Under the pieces are notes generated by a model. It worked only from the letters and a program-made list of their open reading frames with translations, was not told the origin of the DNA and made no database searches. From the NCBI GenBank assembly GCA_024398135.1, contig CP073750.1, positions 682,001 through 746,000 of the forward strand: a stretch of DNA of 64,000 nucleotides, read 5' to 3'. This stretch comes from a bacterium SCSIO 12643 (GTDB taxonomy: Bacteria > Bacteroidota > Bacteroidia > Flavobacteriales_G > Salibacteraceae). A program made the position numbers and the translations under genes. Below, piece after piece: positions 26,689 to 36,723 of the stretch. The stretch's first letter is position 1, and each line of letters opens with the position of its first letter.

Positions 26689-27285
26689 TTAAGTTATTGA
26701 TTTAATATATTTTGCAGGGTTTCCACCCCAAATTTCATTTTCTGGTATTTTACCTTTAACAACAGATCCAGCACCAATAATGCTATTCTTTCCTATTACA
26801 GACCCTTTGAGTACGATTACATTACAACCCAAAAAAGCATTTTCTTCGATTATTACAGGAGCTGTTTTTATTTTTTCATCTTCTATTTTAAGCCTTTCTT
26901 TCCATTTTAATGAATGGAAATCTGTATCATATATCTGACAACCACCACCTATCATAGCCCCTGATTTAATATGAATACTTTTCTGAGAAAAAATAACCGA
27001 ATTACTAATGGCTACATTATCATCAATCTTAATATTTCCTCCTGGAGAACAATAAATTGAAGTATTAGAACCGCCTCCAACCGGGTTAGATTTATTACTA
27101 GAAGTTAGTATATTTTGTTTCCCTAAAGCAATCTTCCCTCTATTCAAAACATTAATACGCCCAGCCACCTTTGGAAACCTTGAATAGTCGACACCCTCAA
27201 CACTAAATATCAGCCAATTAATCAAAATGCTGTATAATTTAAAAATCAGCCCAGTAATTTTATTTAATATTTTTGAAATGATCAT
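26689..27285 (-). CDS. Hexapeptide-repeat acyltransferase (WbbJ-like)
   Basis: A 198-residue acyltransferase with a short hydrophobic N-terminus and a left-handed beta-helix built of hexapeptide repeats: [31 protein letters not shown] (probable active-site His), [28 protein letters not shown], and the closing GNPAKYIK. It is expected to O- or N-acetylate a sugar of the repeat unit. It overlaps the upstream glycosyltransferase stop by four bases (ATGA), indicating translational coupling. It could serve as the WbpD-like 3-N-acetyltransferase, but motifs do not separate the options. Confidence 0.87.
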   Translation of the reverse strand: MIISKILNKITGLIFKLYSILINWLIFSVEGVDYSRFPKVAGRINVLNRGKIALGKQNILTSSNKSNPVGGGSNTSIYCSPGGNIKIDDNVAISNSVIFSQKSIHIKSGAMIGGGCQIYDTDFHSLKWKERLKIEDEKIKTAPVIIEENAFLGCNVIVLKGSVIGKNSIIGAGSVVKGKIPENEIWGGNPAKYIKSIT

Positions 27286-28769
27286 CTCAATTTACTTAAA
27301 ACTACTCGTGGGATTTGAAGGGCTGCCATAAATATTCCTTCTATTGAAATTCGACTTTTTAATTGCCTAACTTCCTCAATAAAAAACCTTCTGTTAAACA
27401 TATTTTCGAACTGCAAATATAAATCTAATAATTCCTTTCTATCCCATGAAAAACCCTCAATATCATTAATTTCATACCCTAAATTTCCATCTCGGAATCT
27501 ATCCATGTTTTCTTGAAAACTTTTTTTATCGGGAAAAGAGTAATATAATTTCTTAAGGATACCTATTTGCCCTTTGGTCAATCCCTCCTTACTAAAACGA
27601 TTAAGTTGAGTCACAAAGCTTTTCACATTTAAACTATCAAAATCATCCCCACTTAAATAAACCTCTTTAGTTCCATAAATTCCTTTTAACTTCTGAGTGG
27701 AAACCCGAAAAACTGGTTTGAAATTTCTGATTGCAATTTGTCTCATTAACCCACCACCAAATGGAAATGTATCTATTAGACAATCAACTTGTTCCAAAAC
27801 TTTATCCAAATCTTTTTGATAACCAAGAAACTTCACACGATCTAATAATTCTTGTTTTTTGAAATATTCTTTAATTTCTTCTTGGCCTCCAATAGTTGCT
27901 ATCCAAATACTTAATTTAGGAATACTATTTAATGACTGAGTCAAAGCATCAAGTAACCCTTCTGCACCTGGATATAAAATTTTAAGTCTATTTCCCGAAA
28001 CTAACGCGATCGTCTTACCATCAGTTACTCTAGGTGTATATAACCATTTACTTTCTTCACTTTTTTGTTCTCCAACTCCAATCGGATAAAATGGTACTAA
28101 CCCCAAACTTGACTCTTTGATTTTACGAAATCTACTAGATGAATAAACTCCTCCCATTTGAAACTCTGTAAATTTCTCAACCAGATCAGTTCCTAACCAA
28201 AAACTATGTGAATTATGCACTATGTAGAGTCCCGTCATTTTTTTAAACAAACTCAATGCTGCATATCCTTCAACATGATCAGGAGCTAGATGAATCCATA
28301 TTTCGGACGGATTATAATCTTTGATTACTCCTGCCAGGTCCTTTATCTGTGCAACCCCTTCAGAAGCAATTGTAACATTTTCCTTTGTTTTAGATAAAAT
28401 TCTTTTTCCTCTTTGAGATGCCTGATTATCAGTAGTTACGTATAAATAGTCTTCACCTCTGTCAATTAGGTAATCGAGATATTGCTCAGTTAGTGCTCCA
28501 TTATCAACCGTTTGAGAACTAAAAAATAGAATCCCTTTTTTCTCAGTTTCTTTTTCCGAGAGGTTAACAACTTTATTTCCTAACTTTAATAAACCCGCTT
28601 CGATTTCAAGATCAACAAAATCTTCTAAAATAGGAAACCGTCTAGCCAAAGAACATGCATAATTTGCGTGAACCAAAGCAGTTTCAAAACTATTTTTTTC
28701 CAATTGATTAAGAAAAGCCCTCTTATGTTTTTGAAATCTCTTAAGAACCAGTTCTTCCGTTACCAACAT
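27282..28769 (-). CDS. Divergent GT-B glycosyltransferase with long N-terminal extension
   Basis: A 495-residue protein. Residues 1 to about 75 form a helical, charged leader. Then comes a Rossmann-like acceptor domain (ILFFSSQTVDNGALTEQYLDY, cut here to its core; VHNSHSFWLG). The donor domain near 330-380 contains RVKFLGYQKDLDKVLEQVD followed by LIDTFPFGGG, a pattern close to the DTFP motif of GT41 (OGT/SPINDLY) enzymes. The final 90 residues are helical. No membrane helix is clear. It probably adds one sugar of the repeat unit; the family is not firmly recognised. Confidence 0.7.
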   Translation of the reverse strand: MLVTEELVLKRFQKHKRAFLNQLEKNSFETALVHANYACSLARRFPILEDFVDLEIEAGLLKLGNKVVNLSEKETEKKGILFFSSQTVDNGALTEQYLDYLIDRGEDYLYVTTDNQASQRGKRILSKTKENVTIASEGVAQIKDLAGVIKDYNPSEIWIHLAPDHVEGYAALSLFKKMTGLYIVHNSHSFWLGTDLVEKFTEFQMGGVYSSSRFRKIKESSLGLVPFYPIGVGEQKSEESKWLYTPRVTDGKTIALVSGNRLKILYPGAEGLLDALTQSLNSIPKLSIWIATIGGQEEIKEYFKKQELLDRVKFLGYQKDLDKVLEQVDCLIDTFPFGGGLMRQIAIRNFKPVFRVSTQKLKGIYGTKEVYLSGDDFDSLNVKSFVTQLNRFSKEGLTKGQIGILKKLYYSFPDKKSFQENMDRFRDGNLGYEINDIEGFSWDRKELLDLYLQFENMFNRRFFIEEVRQLKSRISIEGIFMAALQIPRVVLSKLR

Positions 28770-28771
28770 AG

Positions 28772-30250
28772 TTACAATATTTTTTTCTTAATAAGGTTTG
28801 TTATGTCCAGTCTCTTATTTAATTCGTTGTAAGACATAATAATTGAAACTAAAAAAATGATCCCTCCAAAAATATATTTAGTCCAATCAGATATTAAAAA
28901 ATGAACTAAAACAATTCCGGTGACCAGAGATAACTGAATCAACAACATTCTTATAAAACTATTCGAAAATGAAAAGTCAATTTTCCTTCGAATAATAATG
29001 TATACTTGAATACCATAAATAATGTATGTGACCAGTATGGCTAATCCCAGACCAGAGAGTCCAAAAAAGTAATATCCTAATAAACTAGATACAAAAAAGT
29101 ATATATTATAAACCAGTTCATTCCAGAAAAAAGCTTTGCTCTCTCCAGTTGCCAAAAAGACATAAGCCAACGCCCAGCTCACACCTTTTAACATCGTTCC
29201 GAGTGCAGCCCACACAACCATATTAGTTACTGATAAAAAATCAGAAGAATATAAAATGCTAATTCCAAAATGAACGAATAAAATTAATCCGCCCAATATA
29301 GGTGTCAACATTATAGAAGTTATTTCAGCTTGCTGATTAACCAATAATATCATTTGCGACTTATCATTATTAGCTGCCGATAACCTCGGAAAATAATCAG
29401 TACTCATAGCAGAAAATACAAGTCCTACATATGAATTCACAATAGTGAACCCTGCCGTAAAAAGGCCAACATCATCTAACCCGCCATCACTCCTCATATA
29501 AATCCGAATCCCATACGCTACAACCATATTTAATATACCCGAAACAGATATCGCCATTCCAAGTTGTAACAAAGGCTTAGAATTCTTTATCAATTCATTT
29601 GAATCTAGTCTAACTCTTTTTATTTTTAGCTTTTTGAAAAAAGGTATCGTTACAAAATACCCCACAATTGATGACAATATCATACTTGGGACAACACCAT
29701 CAAGTCCATACCAGTAATATAATGGAACAGACACACATAGACCTAAAAAGCTCCCAAAAAGAGTTGACAATGCCAGATATGACAATTTTCGAGAACCTTG
29801 AAAAATTGCCTTGTTCCCAACCAATAATTGATTTACCAATAAAGTGATTGATAGCAATCTTAAACCCGTATTAAAATCACTATTACCAAAAGTTAGCTTC
29901 CCAATTGGCTCAGCAAAAATTAGTAAAAGTAAAGCTCCAAAAATTCCAGTTACCCAAACTACTCGCCTAATTATTCCAACTGTCTTATAAAAATCTTCTT
30001 TATCATCAGAAACATAAGCTTGTGAAATCTCCTTAACCGCACTCGTACCAATACCAAAGTTGGTTAGATTCGTTATTAAACTGATCGTGGTATTTAATAA
30101 TCCGACTAAACCGAAACCTACAGGCCCTAGTAAAACCGCCATTACTTTAGATTTCGCTATCTGAATTATTATTTGAAATACCTGTACTCCACCAAATAAA
30201 GTTGTCCCTTTGAGAATATCAGAGTATCCCTTACTTTTATTCAAAATCAA
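28772..30250 (-). CDS. wzx: O-antigen/EPS flippase Wzx
   Basis: A 492-residue polytopic membrane protein of the MOP/MATE superfamily with about twelve to fourteen helices. The start [20 protein letters not shown] and the [20 protein letters not shown] segment are typical of the O-antigen translocase branch. It moves undecaprenyl-linked repeat units across the inner membrane for the Wzy polymerase. The start is TTG, overlapping the TGA of the QdtB-like gene (TTGA at 30247-30250). A second, different flippase is at 52464-53948. Confidence 0.9.
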   Translation of the reverse strand: MILNKSKGYSDILKGTTLFGGVQVFQIIIQIAKSKVMAVLLGPVGFGLVGLLNTTISLITNLTNFGIGTSAVKEISQAYVSDDKEDFYKTVGIIRRVVWVTGIFGALLLLIFAEPIGKLTFGNSDFNTGLRLLSITLLVNQLLVGNKAIFQGSRKLSYLALSTLFGSFLGLCVSVPLYYWYGLDGVVPSMILSSIVGYFVTIPFFKKLKIKRVRLDSNELIKNSKPLLQLGMAISVSGILNMVVAYGIRIYMRSDGGLDDVGLFTAGFTIVNSYVGLVFSAMSTDYFPRLSAANNDKSQMILLVNQQAEITSIMLTPILGGLILFVHFGISILYSSDFLSVTNMVVWAALGTMLKGVSWALAYVFLATGESKAFFWNELVYNIYFFVSSLLGYYFFGLSGLGLAILVTYIIYGIQVYIIIRRKIDFSFSNSFIRMLLIQLSLVTGIVLVHFLISDWTKYIFGGIIFLVSIIMSYNELNKRLDITNLIKKKIL

Positions 30251-31344
30251 TAATTGTTAATAGTATCTACTACCAATTCCAACTCATCTTTACTCAAGAC
30301 CCCACTCATTGGTAAACTTAAGACTTCATTGTGTAGTTTTTCTGTTAAAGGATAGCTTTGATCTTTATAATTACTATACGCTTTTTGTTTATGTGGTGGT
30401 ATTGGATAGTGAATAATAGTACTCACCTTATGATCCAACAGATATTTTTGAAATTCTTCTCTGTTTGATATTCGAATAACAAATAAATGCCAAACGTGAC
30501 CTACTTCACTCAATACTGTAGGCAACACAAGCTTTTCATTATTAATATTTGTCAGATAAAAGTTTGCCACGCTTCTTCTTGCATCAATATCATCTTTTAG
30601 GTATTTCAATTTCACATTAAGAAATGCAGCTTGCATTTCGTCCATTCTAGAATTATATCCCTGGTACATATTTTCATATTTAACATGCGATCCATAATTC
30701 CTTAAAGCCGAAATTACATTCATCAATTCCTTGTCATTCGAAGTTACCGCTCCAGCATCACCGAGCGCTCCTAAGTTTTTACCTGGGTAAAAACTATGCC
30801 CTGTAACATCTCCTATACCACCTGATATTTTTCCATTCCACTCGGCACCATGTGACTGGGCACCATCTTCAACCACCTTCAGTCCATATTTCTCCGCAAG
30901 AGCTAACATGTTATGATCTATGGATATTTGTCCATATAAATGAACAGCTAAAATTGCCTTAGTTTTTGAAGTAATTTTTTCCTCAATTTTAGCACTATTA
31001 AGATTGTAGGTACTTTCGTTAGGTTCTACAAATACTGGTATCAAATTATTATCCGTAACAGCCAATACCGAAGCGATATAAGTATTTGCAGGAACAATAA
31101 CCTCGTCTCCATGATTCATTACTCCCATCTCAATATAAGCCCTAAAAATCAGACGTAAAGCATCTAAACCATTCGCCACACCCAAAGCATATTGAGTATT
31201 ACAAAATTTGGCATAGTCAGACTCAAATTGATTCAACTCTTCTCCTAATAAATACCACCCTGAATCAATTACTCTATTTGCTGCTTCCTTTAATTCCTGG
31301 TGATATTGTGCATTTACTTTCTGTAAATCCAAAAATTTAACCAT
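30247..31344 (-). CDS. dTDP-3-keto-6-deoxyhexose 3-aminotransferase (QdtB/FdtB-like)
   Basis: A 365-residue PLP enzyme of the DegT/DnrJ family, with Lys189 in [18 protein letters not shown], Asp160 in [11 protein letters not shown] and the early [11 protein letters not shown] typical of FdtB/QdtB. It would convert a dTDP-3-keto-6-deoxyhexose made by the adjacent ketoisomerase into the 3-amino sugar, which the N-formyltransferase then modifies. The gene order rmlB-rmlA-cupins-formyltransferase-this gene supports the pathway. Whether the product is the gluco (Qui3N) or galacto (Fuc3N) isomer depends on the ketoisomerase and is not determined. Confidence 0.9.
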   Translation of the reverse strand: MVKFLDLQKVNAQYHQELKEAANRVIDSGWYLLGEELNQFESDYAKFCNTQYALGVANGLDALRLIFRAYIEMGVMNHGDEVIVPANTYIASVLAVTDNNLIPVFVEPNESTYNLNSAKIEEKITSKTKAILAVHLYGQISIDHNMLALAEKYGLKVVEDGAQSHGAEWNGKISGGIGDVTGHSFYPGKNLGALGDAGAVTSNDKELMNVISALRNYGSHVKYENMYQGYNSRMDEMQAAFLNVKLKYLKDDIDARRSVANFYLTNINNEKLVLPTVLSEVGHVWHLFVIRISNREEFQKYLLDHKVSTIIHYPIPPHKQKAYSNYKDQSYPLTEKLHNEVLSLPMSGVLSKDELELVVDTINNY

Positions 31345-32530
31345 TGTTCAATACTTTATTTATACCATTAAAATGTTGGTTATTTGGATCAAGATAATCT
31401 AAAACTGAAAGTCCTTTCCAATCTTTTTTATCAATACCAACTCCCAGTTTAATAAGCCTTTCTATCATTTTTAGATCACCACTAATCTCTGCATACGATT
31501 TAGCATACATTAAGACTGTAGTGCCTTTAAAATTCTCACTATTAACGTCTGCCCCATTTTGCAACAAATATTCAAACAAATCCAAATATCCGTTATACGC
31601 AGCTATTATAATGGCATTCCACCCTTTTTTGTTTCTGAAATTCACATCGTCAATAAACGAAATCATATTCTTAATACCATCCAAATCATTCTTCTCAACT
31701 AATTTGATGAATTTCAAATAGTAATCTTTAAACAATCGAATATTATAATCAATTGTTGAAATTTCGAAATACTCATCCGTCTCTTCGAAAATCGTTCCTG
31801 GCTTAAATACACTAGCAACATTTGTCATTTCACTTTTGGCTATTTCCCATCCTTTATAACTAACCAACTGATAATCTCTAAAACTAAATGCTCTAATAAA
31901 ATTATGCACTTGATATGCACATTGCTGAAAGTTGATTTTAATATTTGAGAAATCAATGGTCGTTCTGGAGTAATAAGAAGCTCCCTCACAAGGTTGCTTT
32001 TGGGATGTTTCCGTCCCATTTAAAAGACTTGGTAAATTTGCTTTAAACAAATCAAAACTTTTGTCCAAAAACGCTTGATACAAATCCCGACTATTCATGT
32101 CCAAAGAAATTGGAATACGCTCTTGCGAAATGATCTCTCCTGTATCAATTCCACGATCAATTCTATGTAAAGTTACTCCTGTAAACTCCTCACCATATAA
32201 AATTGGTAATACCGCAGTAAACATTCCCTTGTAGCTTGGCAACATAGAAAAATGAACGTTATATAATCTTTTCGTAGCAAATAACTTTGGTTTAATAATC
32301 TGATCAAACTCTAACGACAAAAATAATAAGTCTCTAATGCCATATAAATCTTTAAGCTCTAGAATCGGCAGGTTTCTATTTTGAGCTTCAAACTTTAAAG
32401 ATGGTTGCCAGTCTGGAATTCCTGAATCAGTCCTATTAGCAACAACTACTAATTCTTCATTTGGGTAGTTTTCATGAATATAGATTAGCGCATTCACCGC
32501 TATTTCATTTTTTCCCGCAATACAAATCAT
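31337..32530 (-). CDS. Sugar N-formyltransferase with C-terminal ankyrin repeats (QdtF-like)
   Basis: A 397-residue protein. Residues 1 to about 200 form the N10-formyl-tetrahydrofolate-dependent formyltransferase fold with the catalytic triad Asn91, His93 ([14 protein letters not shown]) and Asp129 (GIDTGEI). A small beta domain follows. Residues about 280-397 hold ankyrin repeats ([59 protein letters not shown]). The same architecture is known from Providencia QdtF, where the ankyrin part contains a second nucleotide-sugar site. It sits between the cupin and 3-aminotransferase genes, so the likely product is a dTDP-3-formamido-3,6-dideoxyhexose. Overlaps with both neighbours are short. Confidence 0.9.
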   Translation of the reverse strand: MICIAGKNEIAVNALIYIHENYPNEELVVVANRTDSGIPDWQPSLKFEAQNRNLPILELKDLYGIRDLLFLSLEFDQIIKPKLFATKRLYNVHFSMLPSYKGMFTAVLPILYGEEFTGVTLHRIDRGIDTGEIISQERIPISLDMNSRDLYQAFLDKSFDLFKANLPSLLNGTETSQKQPCEGASYYSRTTIDFSNIKINFQQCAYQVHNFIRAFSFRDYQLVSYKGWEIAKSEMTNVASVFKPGTIFEETDEYFEISTIDYNIRLFKDYYLKFIKLVEKNDLDGIKNMISFIDDVNFRNKKGWNAIIIAAYNGYLDLFEYLLQNGADVNSENFKGTTVLMYAKSYAEISGDLKMIERLIKLGVGIDKKDWKGLSVLDYLDPNNQHFNGINKVLNNG

Positions 32531-32937
32531 TTTTGAGCTTTAAAGTCTTTATAATCTCTAATATAATCACTTTCTGTATATACCTCAGAAGCCAACACCA
32601 TACAAATTGATCCTGAAGAAAAGTTCTCTAACTCACGCCATAAACCCGGTACAATATGCAAAGCAAGATTCGGTCTATTAAGAGTCACTCTTTTTTTATT
32701 GGTTCCATCATCTAGAACAACATCAAAACTTCCACTCGCAGCAATTATAAATTGTTCTAACTCTAAATGTCCATGTCCCCCTCTTGATTCTCCTCCTGGC
32801 ACATCATATAAGTAATATATTCGTCTAACATCAAATGGAATATTATTTCCATTCTCAACAACCGTTATATTTCCTGAATCGTTATGGACCTTGCCTATAT
32901 CGATTATCGAACAATCAAAAACTTTATTATCCTTCAT
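32527..32937 (-). CDS. FdtA/QdtA-type 3,4-ketoisomerase, intact HxH
   Basis: A 136-residue single-domain cupin. It shares the family frame IPFDVRRIYYLYDVPGGESR, then GGHGH with His55 and His57, the histidine pair used in FdtA/QdtA catalysis, then [18 protein letters not shown] and SDYIRDYKDF. It should convert dTDP-4-keto-6-deoxyglucose to the 3-keto isomer. It is the second of two tandem cupin genes, overlaps the first by 11 bases and the formyltransferase start by 4. Of the two it is the better candidate for the active enzyme. Confidence 0.88.
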   Translation of the reverse strand: MKDNKVFDCSIIDIGKVHNDSGNITVVENGNNIPFDVRRIYYLYDVPGGESRGGHGHLELEQFIIAASGSFDVVLDDGTNKKRVTLNRPNLALHIVPGLWRELENFSSGSICMVLASEVYTESDYIRDYKDFKAQK

Positions 32938-33337
32938 CGTTAAATTTTATCCCCTTAAACTCATCAAAATCTCTAATATAATCACTCTCCTTAAATGGAA
33001 TCGAAGACACAATTAATGCTAAAGAGTTTGTAGAAAAATTTTCTAATCTTCTCCACAACATATTAGGCACATATACCCCGTAATACGAACGGTTCAATGC
33101 AAACCTCATTTCTTTATCACCATCATTTAATACTACATCGAAACTTCCGGATAATGCAATGATAAATTCATGAGATTCTTTAAACGCATGACTCCCTCTT
33201 ATTTCTCCTCCTGGAACATCATAAATCCAATAAGCTCTTCTTATTTCAAATGGAATTTGATTTTGATTTTCAAAAAAGCTAAGATTCCCTCTTCTATCCT
33301 TAATCTTAGGCAATTCAATTATATATGGCTTACTCAT
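32927..33337 (-). CDS. FdtA/QdtA-family cupin with altered HxH
   Basis: A 136-residue paralogue of the next gene, sharing [34 protein letters not shown] and [11 protein letters not shown]. At the catalytic site it reads [10 protein letters not shown]: His50 is kept but the second histidine of HxH is replaced by Phe52. It may therefore be inactive alone, have another specificity, or act as a partner subunit of the HxH paralogue. Its ATG overlaps the rmlA stop by four bases, and its 3' end overlaps the paralogue by 11. Confidence 0.85.
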   Translation of the reverse strand: MSKPYIIELPKIKDRRGNLSFFENQNQIPFEIRRAYWIYDVPGGEIRGSHAFKESHEFIIALSGSFDVVLNDGDKEMRFALNRSYYGVYVPNMLWRRLENFSTNSLALIVSSIPFKESDYIRDFDEFKGIKFNDEG

Positions 33338-34203
33338 GAAATAACTCGCTTAATGTAAGAGTAATATTCACTTTTTTTGTTCTCAACGAGTTGGACTACC
33401 TCATCAGTTGTCAACCAACCTTTTCTCCAGGAAATTTCTTCCAAACAAGCAATTTTTAACCCTTGTCTTTTTTCAATGGCATGTACAAATTGTGTAGCTT
33501 CACTCAAGGCCTCATGAGTACCAGTATCCAGCCAGGCAAAACCTCTACCCAATAACTCAATTGATAGTTGCTTTTCATCAAGGTACATTTGATTTAGTGT
33601 AGTGATCTCCAACTCACCTCTATCCGAGGGTCTTACTTCTTTAGCCATTTGAGATACTCCCGATGGATAAAAATATAATCCTACGACTGCATAATTAGAT
33701 TTAGGGTTCTGCGGTTTTTCCTCAATCGAAATCACTTCTCCTTTATCATCAAATTCTGCTACCCCATACCTTTCCGGATCCTGAACCTGATAACCAAATA
33801 CCACCGCTTTTCTATCTTCTTCAACCTTTCTCTTAGCTTCTCTAAGAATACTCGTAAATCCTTGACCGTAAAATAAATTATCCCCCAAAACAAGGCAAAC
33901 ATCATCATTTCCAATGAAATTTTCTCCCAATAAAAAAGCTTGTGCCAAACCATCAGGGCTCGGTTGTTCAATATAACTTAGCTTTAAACCGAATCTACTT
34001 CCATCTCCTAGTAACTTCTCAAATATCGGTAAATCCGTAGGAGTAGAAATTATTAATATCTCACTTATATCCGCCAGCATTAATGTTGCCAGAGGATAAT
34101 AAATCATTGGTTTATCATGAACTGGCAATAATTGCTTTGATATCGTTTCGGTTAATGGATGTAATCGAGTACCTGAACCACCCGCAAGAATAATACCTTT
34201 CAT
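33334..34203 (-). CDS. rmlA: Glucose-1-phosphate thymidylyltransferase
   Basis: Makes dTDP-glucose from glucose-1-phosphate and dTTP. It has 289 residues with the nucleotidyltransferase signature [11 protein letters not shown] (8-18), [22 protein letters not shown] and [13 protein letters not shown]. It is followed in the operon by the cupin pair rather than rmlC and rmlD, which are absent from the window, so the dTDP sugar here is directed to an amino-deoxyhexose and not to rhamnose. Confidence 0.96.
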   Translation of the reverse strand: MKGIILAGGSGTRLHPLTETISKQLLPVHDKPMIYYPLATLMLADISEILIISTPTDLPIFEKLLGDGSRFGLKLSYIEQPSPDGLAQAFLLGENFIGNDDVCLVLGDNLFYGQGFTSILREAKRKVEEDRKAVVFGYQVQDPERYGVAEFDDKGEVISIEEKPQNPKSNYAVVGLYFYPSGVSQMAKEVRPSDRGELEITTLNQMYLDEKQLSIELLGRGFAWLDTGTHEALSEATQFVHAIEKRQGLKIACLEEISWRKGWLTTDEVVQLVENKKSEYYSYIKRVIS

Positions 34204-34206
34204 AAA

Positions 34207-35259
34207 TTATCTGTTTAAATACATTTCATCATAATATTTCTGGTAATCACCTGATGTGATATTGTCCATCCATTCCTGATGGTCCATATACCAGTTTATG
34301 GTTTTCTCGATTCCTTCTTCAAATTGTAATGATGGTTCCCAACCTAATTCGGACATCAGTTTAGAGGAGTCAATCGCATATCTTAAATCATGACCTGCAC
34401 GATCTTTCACAAAAGTGATCAGCTTTTCTGAAGTGCCTGTTTCTCGGCCTAGCCTTTTATCCATGGCTTTACAAATTACTTTGATCAGCTCAATATTGGT
34501 CCATTCGTTTTCCCCTCCAATATTATAAGTCTCTCCATCAACTCCTTTATGGAATATGACATCAATAGCACGGGCATGATCAATCACAAATAACCAGTCT
34601 CTGACATTTTCACCTTTACCGTATACTGGTAAAGGTTTGTTGTTTCTAATGTTATTAATGAATAACGGAATCAGTTTTTCGGGAAATTGATTCGGACCGT
34701 AATTATTAGAACAGTTGGAAATAACCGTTGGCATTCCATAAGTATCATGATAGGCTCTCACAAAATGATCTGAGCTTGCTTTAGAAGCTGAGTATGGGCT
34801 ATGTGGATCGTAAGCTGTAGTTTCTAAAAACATCCCTGTTTCGCCAAGTGAACCATATACTTCATCGGTAGAAACGTGATAGAATAATTTGTTTTCAAAG
34901 TTATTGTTCCAAATATGCTTAGCAGCATTCAGTAGGTTAACCGTACCTACCACATTGGTCATTACAAACTCAATTGGATTTGAAATGGAACGATCTACAT
35001 GACTTTCTGCAGCCAAATGAATTACTGCATCAAACTGGTGCTCTTCAAAAATAGATTGAATAAAACTAGCATCAACGATATCCCCTTTAATGAAGGTATA
35101 GTTAGAAGCATCTTCTATATCTCTGATGTTTTCCAGGTTCCCCGCATAAGTAAGTTTATCCAGATTATAGATATGATAATTGGGGTAATTCTGAACAAAT
35201 AGTCTGACAACATGACTACCGATAAAACCTGCTCCTCCTGTTATTAGAATTTTTTGCAT
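34207..35259 (-). CDS. rmlB: dTDP-glucose 4,6-dehydratase
   Basis: Converts dTDP-glucose to dTDP-4-keto-6-deoxyglucose with bound NAD. The 350-residue SDR protein has GGAGFIGSH (8-16), HLAAESHVDRSI, the dehydratase STDEVYGSL, and an intact YSASKASSDHF catalytic Tyr/Lys pair. It lies 3 bases upstream of rmlA and 2 bases after the nucleotide-sugar dehydrogenase, tightly packed. It provides the common intermediate for the 3-amino-sugar branch encoded downstream. Confidence 0.96.
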   Translation of the reverse strand: MQKILITGGAGFIGSHVVRLFVQNYPNYHIYNLDKLTYAGNLENIRDIEDASNYTFIKGDIVDASFIQSIFEEHQFDAVIHLAAESHVDRSISNPIEFVMTNVVGTVNLLNAAKHIWNNNFENKLFYHVSTDEVYGSLGETGMFLETTAYDPHSPYSASKASSDHFVRAYHDTYGMPTVISNCSNNYGPNQFPEKLIPLFINNIRNNKPLPVYGKGENVRDWLFVIDHARAIDVIFHKGVDGETYNIGGENEWTNIELIKVICKAMDKRLGRETGTSEKLITFVKDRAGHDLRYAIDSSKLMSELGWEPSLQFEEGIEKTINWYMDHQEWMDNITSGDYQKYYDEMYLNR

Positions 35260-35261
35260 AT

Positions 35262-36548
35262 TTATAATCTCCCATCAATTTTGTTAATATCTAAAACCCC
35301 CTTGGTATCAAAGACTATTGCTTTATCATCTTTCAAGGACTCCATATCTAATCTCAAAAACTCTTCATGAGAAACAGCTAAAATAACAGCTCCATATTTT
35401 TTATCAGGTAATTCATTACTAATTTCAAGACTATACTCCTCCATCACTTCACTTTTATCAGCCCATGGGTCATATATATCCACATTACATTCAAAACCTT
35501 TTAATTCATCAACAATATCTACAACCCTGGTATTTCTAATATCAGGACAATTCTCTTTAAAAGTAACTCCCAGAATCAAAATATCAGCTCCTTTAATCAC
35601 ATGTCCTTTACCAATCATTAATTTAACAACTTTATTTGCTACAAACATCCCCATATTATCGTTAACCCTTCTACCAGATAAAATTACTTGGGGGTGATAG
35701 CCCAGGGCTTCAGCTTTATGAGCTAAATAATATGGATCTACTCCAATACAATGCCCTCCAACAAGACCTGGCTGATATTTAAGAAAATTCCATTTAGTCC
35801 CCGCAGCTTTCAAGACATCATGCGTATCAATACCAACACGATCAAAAATTAGAGCCAATTCATTGACAAAGCTGATATTTAAATCTCTTTGAGCATTCTC
35901 AATTGCTTTACTAGCCTCCGCCACTTTCATATTAGGGGCCTTATGAGTTCCTGCTTCAATGATCACATTGTACAAGTCATCTACCTCGTCAGCAGTTTGA
36001 GGTGTTGAACCTGACGTAACTTTAACTATTTTAGTTAGAGTATTCACTTTATCTCCCGGATTTATTCTTTCTGGAGAATAACCACAGAAAAAATCTTTAT
36101 TAAAAGTTAAACCTGAACTTTTCTCTAACTGCGGCACACATTCTTCCTCTGTACAACCAGGATAAACAGTAGATTCGTATATCACAACATCCTCAATATT
36201 CAAATGTTTACCCACCATTAAAGATGCATTCCTTAATGGGGATAAATCAGGTGCATTAAATTGATCAATTGGTGTTGGCACAGTTACTATGATTATATTA
36301 CATGAATCCAAGTCATTTTCATCAAATGAAAACTCAATTCCATTGCTACTTCCATTTTTTTGCGCTTCAATTAACATTTGAAGGTCATCAATATTAGCTT
36401 CTAATGTACTATCCTCACCTTTTTGCAATTCTAAAATACGGGCCTCATTAATATCAAAACCAACCACTTTAAAATGCTTTGCAAACTCAATTGCCAGAGG
36501 TAATCCAACGTAGCCTTGACCGATTACCGCAATTTTTTTATTTTTCAT
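35262..36548 (-). CDS. Nucleotide-sugar 6-dehydrogenase (WbpO/TviB-type)
   Basis: A 428-residue UDP-sugar dehydrogenase that oxidises C6 to a carboxylate in two NAD-dependent steps. It has the N-terminal Rossmann IGQGYVGLPLA (9-19), YESTVYPGCTEEECVP, and the active-site Cys267 in GGHCIGVDPYYL. The KWNFLKYQPGLVGGHC run and the ECVP motif resemble enzymes acting on UDP-HexNAc (WbpO, TviB) more than UDP-glucose dehydrogenase. Together with WecB and the AsnB-like amidotransferase it points to an N-acetylated hexuronic acid, possibly amidated. Preceded by a 175-base gap holding a promoter-like element. Confidence 0.9.
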   Translation of the reverse strand: MKNKKIAVIGQGYVGLPLAIEFAKHFKVVGFDINEARILELQKGEDSTLEANIDDLQMLIEAQKNGSSNGIEFSFDENDLDSCNIIIVTVPTPIDQFNAPDLSPLRNASLMVGKHLNIEDVVIYESTVYPGCTEEECVPQLEKSSGLTFNKDFFCGYSPERINPGDKVNTLTKIVKVTSGSTPQTADEVDDLYNVIIEAGTHKAPNMKVAEASKAIENAQRDLNISFVNELALIFDRVGIDTHDVLKAAGTKWNFLKYQPGLVGGHCIGVDPYYLAHKAEALGYHPQVILSGRRVNDNMGMFVANKVVKLMIGKGHVIKGADILILGVTFKENCPDIRNTRVVDIVDELKGFECNVDIYDPWADKSEVMEEYSLEISNELPDKKYGAVILAVSHEEFLRLDMESLKDDKAIVFDTKGVLDINKIDGRL

Positions 36549-36618
36549 TATATATATCGTTAGATTCGTTCAATCAATTTATTCAGTCCCTCTTAAATTA
36601 TTCTTCTCGGAACCGTTT

Positions 36619-36626
36619 CAAATGTA
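36619..36626 (-). promoter_or_regulatory. Putative internal cluster promoter (TACATTTG)
   Basis: The minus-strand TACATTTG lies in the 175-base gap between the DegT aminotransferase and the dehydrogenase, about 70 bases before the latter's ATG. This is the widest gap inside the cluster, so a second transcript could start here. No good -33 box is seen. Confidence 0.4.
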
Positions 36627-36723
36627 GTAAATGGTTATAAATAAGTATTAAGAATTACGTTCTTTTTATATGCAGGAATTAATTATTCATCACTCAATAA
36701 TCTCATTATTTTGTATCATATAT

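Noticed and set aside
33759-33971. 70-residue minus-strand frame within rmlA
   Set aside because: It is in an alternative frame of a conserved gene and has no independent promoter or similarity.
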